Assembly: GCA_900547825.1 (NCBI GenBank)
Contig: URII01000034.1
Location: 1-26,482 of the forward strand
Length of the DNA stretch: 26,482 nucleotides
Direction: 5' to 3'
From: an uncultured Porphyromonadaceae bacterium
GTDB taxonomy: Bacteria > Bacteroidota > Bacteroidia > Bacteroidales > Muribaculaceae
Part shown: positions 25,285 through 26,482 of the stretch, piece by piece
Layout: the number at the start of each line of letters is the position of its first letter
How positions within the stretch are numbered: the stretch's first letter is position 1
The notes under the pieces: generated by a model
Databases searched by the model: none
The model's input: only the letters and a program-made list of their open reading frames with translations
Told to the model about the DNA's origin: nothing
Program-made: the position numbers and the translations under genes

Positions 25285-26482
25285 ATGATAGCGGTCAATA
25301 ATTTAGGCATACAATTCGGGAAAAGAGTGTTGTTTCAGGATGTGAATCTAAAGTTTACTCCCGGCAATTGTTACGGTATAATAGGCGCCAATGGTGCGGG
25401 TAAGTCAACGCTTATGCGCATTCTCAGCGATCAGCTTGCGCCTACGTTCGGCAATGTAACCCAAGGTCCCGGCGAGCGCATGAGTGTGCTCGAGCAGGAC
25501 CATTTCAAGTATGACGACTGCACGGTAATGGATACTGTGCTGATGGGACATACTGTGCTGTGGGATATAATGAAGGAGAAGGACGCCCTTTACAGCAAAG
25601 AGGATTTCTCGGACGCTGACGGACTGCGGGCTTCGGAGCTTGAGGAAAAATTTGCCGAGCTTGAGGGCTGGAATGCCGAGAGTGATGCCGGCGCTTTGCT
25701 TAATGGCCTTGGAATAAAGGATGAGAAGCATTATACTCTGATGCGCGACCTGTCGGGTAGCGAGAAGGTGAGAGTGCTTTTGGCAAAGGCTCTTTTCGGT
25801 AATCCGGACAATCTGTTGCTTGACGAGCCAACCAACGACCTTGACCTTGAGACGGTGGCATGGCTTGAAGACTATCTGTCGAAGTTTGAGAATACGGTGC
25901 TCGTGGTGTCGCACGACCGACATTTCCTTGATTCGGTGTGCACACACACGCTTGACATTGATTATAATAAGGTGTCGCTTTTTGCCGGAAACTACAGCTA
26001 CTGGTATGAGTCAAGCCAGCTGGCATTGCGTCAGCAGCAGCAACAGAATAAAAAGGCCGAGGAGAAACGTAAGGAGCTGCTGGAATTCATCAGGCGTTTC
26101 AGTGCCAATGTGGCTAAGTCCAAACAGACCACTTCACGCAAGAAGATGCTTGAAAAGCTCAATGTAGAGGAAATTCAGCCGTCGTCACGCCGTTATCCGG
26201 GAATTATATTCACTCCATCGCGTGAACCAGGCAACAAGATACTTGAGGTCAAAGGTCTTACCGCATCACAGGATGGGGATATCCTTTTCAAGGATGTGAA
26301 TTTCCAGATAGAGAAGGGTGACAAAGTGGCCTTCCTCAGCCATGATCCGAGAGCTATGACGGCTCTGTTTGAGATAATAAACGGTAACCGCAAGGCCGAT
26401 GAAGGTACATACGACTGGGGCCAGACAATAACCACAGCCTATCTGCCGCTCGATAATTCGGCATTTTTCAACACTGATCTGA
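25285..26482 (+). CDS. ABC-F ATPase, YbiT-like, incomplete at the right edge
   Basis: At least 399 residues; the 3' end lies beyond the window. ABC-F proteins carry two ATP-binding domains, lack membrane segments, and act on the ribosome. The first domain has Walker A 'GANGAGKS' (34-41), signature 'LSGSEK' (156-161, usually LSGGE or similar), Walker B 'LLLDEPTNDLDL' (177-188) and the His switch 'SHDRHFLD' (209-216). The inter-domain linker is charged and Gln-rich ('LALRQQQQQNKKAEEKRKE', 246-264), then 'RRFSANVAKSKQTTSRKKM', very like E. coli YbiT. The second domain starts 'ILEVKGLTA', but where Walker A belongs it has 'FLSHDPRAMTALFE' (350-363), without GK[S/T]. The ATG at 25285 is supported by a promoter about 55 nt upstream. 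Confidence 0.9.
   Translation, partial: MIAVNNLGIQFGKRVLFQDVNLKFTPGNCYGIIGANGAGKSTLMRILSDQLAPTFGNVTQGPGERMSVLEQDHFKYDDCTVMDTVLMGHTVLWDIMKEKDALYSKEDFSDADGLRASELEEKFAELEGWNAESDAGALLNGLGIKDEKHYTLMRDLSGSEKVRVLLAKALFGNPDNLLLDEPTNDLDLETVAWLEDYLSKFENTVLVVSHDRHFLDSVCTHTLDIDYNKVSLFAGNYSYWYESSQLALRQQQQQNKKAEEKRKELLEFIRRFSANVAKSKQTTSRKKMLEKLNVEEIQPSSRRYPGIIFTPSREPGNKILEVKGLTASQDGDILFKDVNFQIEKGDKVAFLSHDPRAMTALFEIINGNRKADEGTYDWGQTITTAYLPLDNSAFFNTDL

Overview
The window looks like chromosomal DNA of a Bacteroidales gut bacterium, most plausibly Muribaculaceae or a close relative. The evidence is lipoproteins with Bacteroidetes-type signal peptides, near absence of Shine-Dalgarno sequences, promoters of the TTTG / TAnnTTTG type, a TonB-dependent receptor, a TPR/membrane/HTH regulator of the DUF6377 kind, a eukaryote-like GT3 glycogen synthase beside a short alpha-glucan phosphorylase, and large secreted proteins ending in a GxYIxxGKK-type tail. 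The family assignment is inference from protein character, not from a search.

Layout. At 46-858 (+) is an unrecognised lipoprotein. It converges, with 3 bp between stops, on a minus-strand pair at 862-3989: a TonB-dependent receptor followed by an unrecognised lipoprotein. Next on the minus strand (4050-6310) is a two-gene unit, a clostripain-like (C11) lipoprotein protease followed 5 nt later by an MscS-family channel with an unusual charged insert. At 6604-7707 (+) lies an AT-rich island with a DUF1016/YhcG-type PD-(D/E)XK nuclease gene split by one in-frame TAG, with a 20-bp palindrome just upstream and a 27-bp palindrome inside the gene. At 7904-15128 (-) two very large secreted modular proteins form an operon. 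Each contains a tandem duplication of a roughly 360-residue block. Upstream of them is a membrane-anchored TPR/HTH regulator (15631-17217, -).

The remainder is metabolic. Glycogen synthase and glucan phosphorylase form a two-gene glycogen unit (17341-21624, -). pyrB-pyrI-flavin reductase-glyA form a four-gene unit (21820-25124, -) for pyrimidine and one-carbon metabolism. A YbiT-like ABC-F ATPase is transcribed divergently from pyrB and runs off the right edge (25285-26482, +). Its promoter and the pyrB promoter interleave in about 50 bp.

Terminator-like hairpins follow the secreted-protein operon, the regulator, glgP and glyA. The first and last of these share the same 11-nt arms. I found no tRNA, rRNA, CRISPR array or complete insertion sequence. 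The most unusual points are the duplicated giant secreted proteins, the nonsense-interrupted nuclease with its palindromes, the MscS insert, the ABC-F protein with a degenerate second Walker A, and promoters lying so close to start codons that leaderless transcripts are likely.
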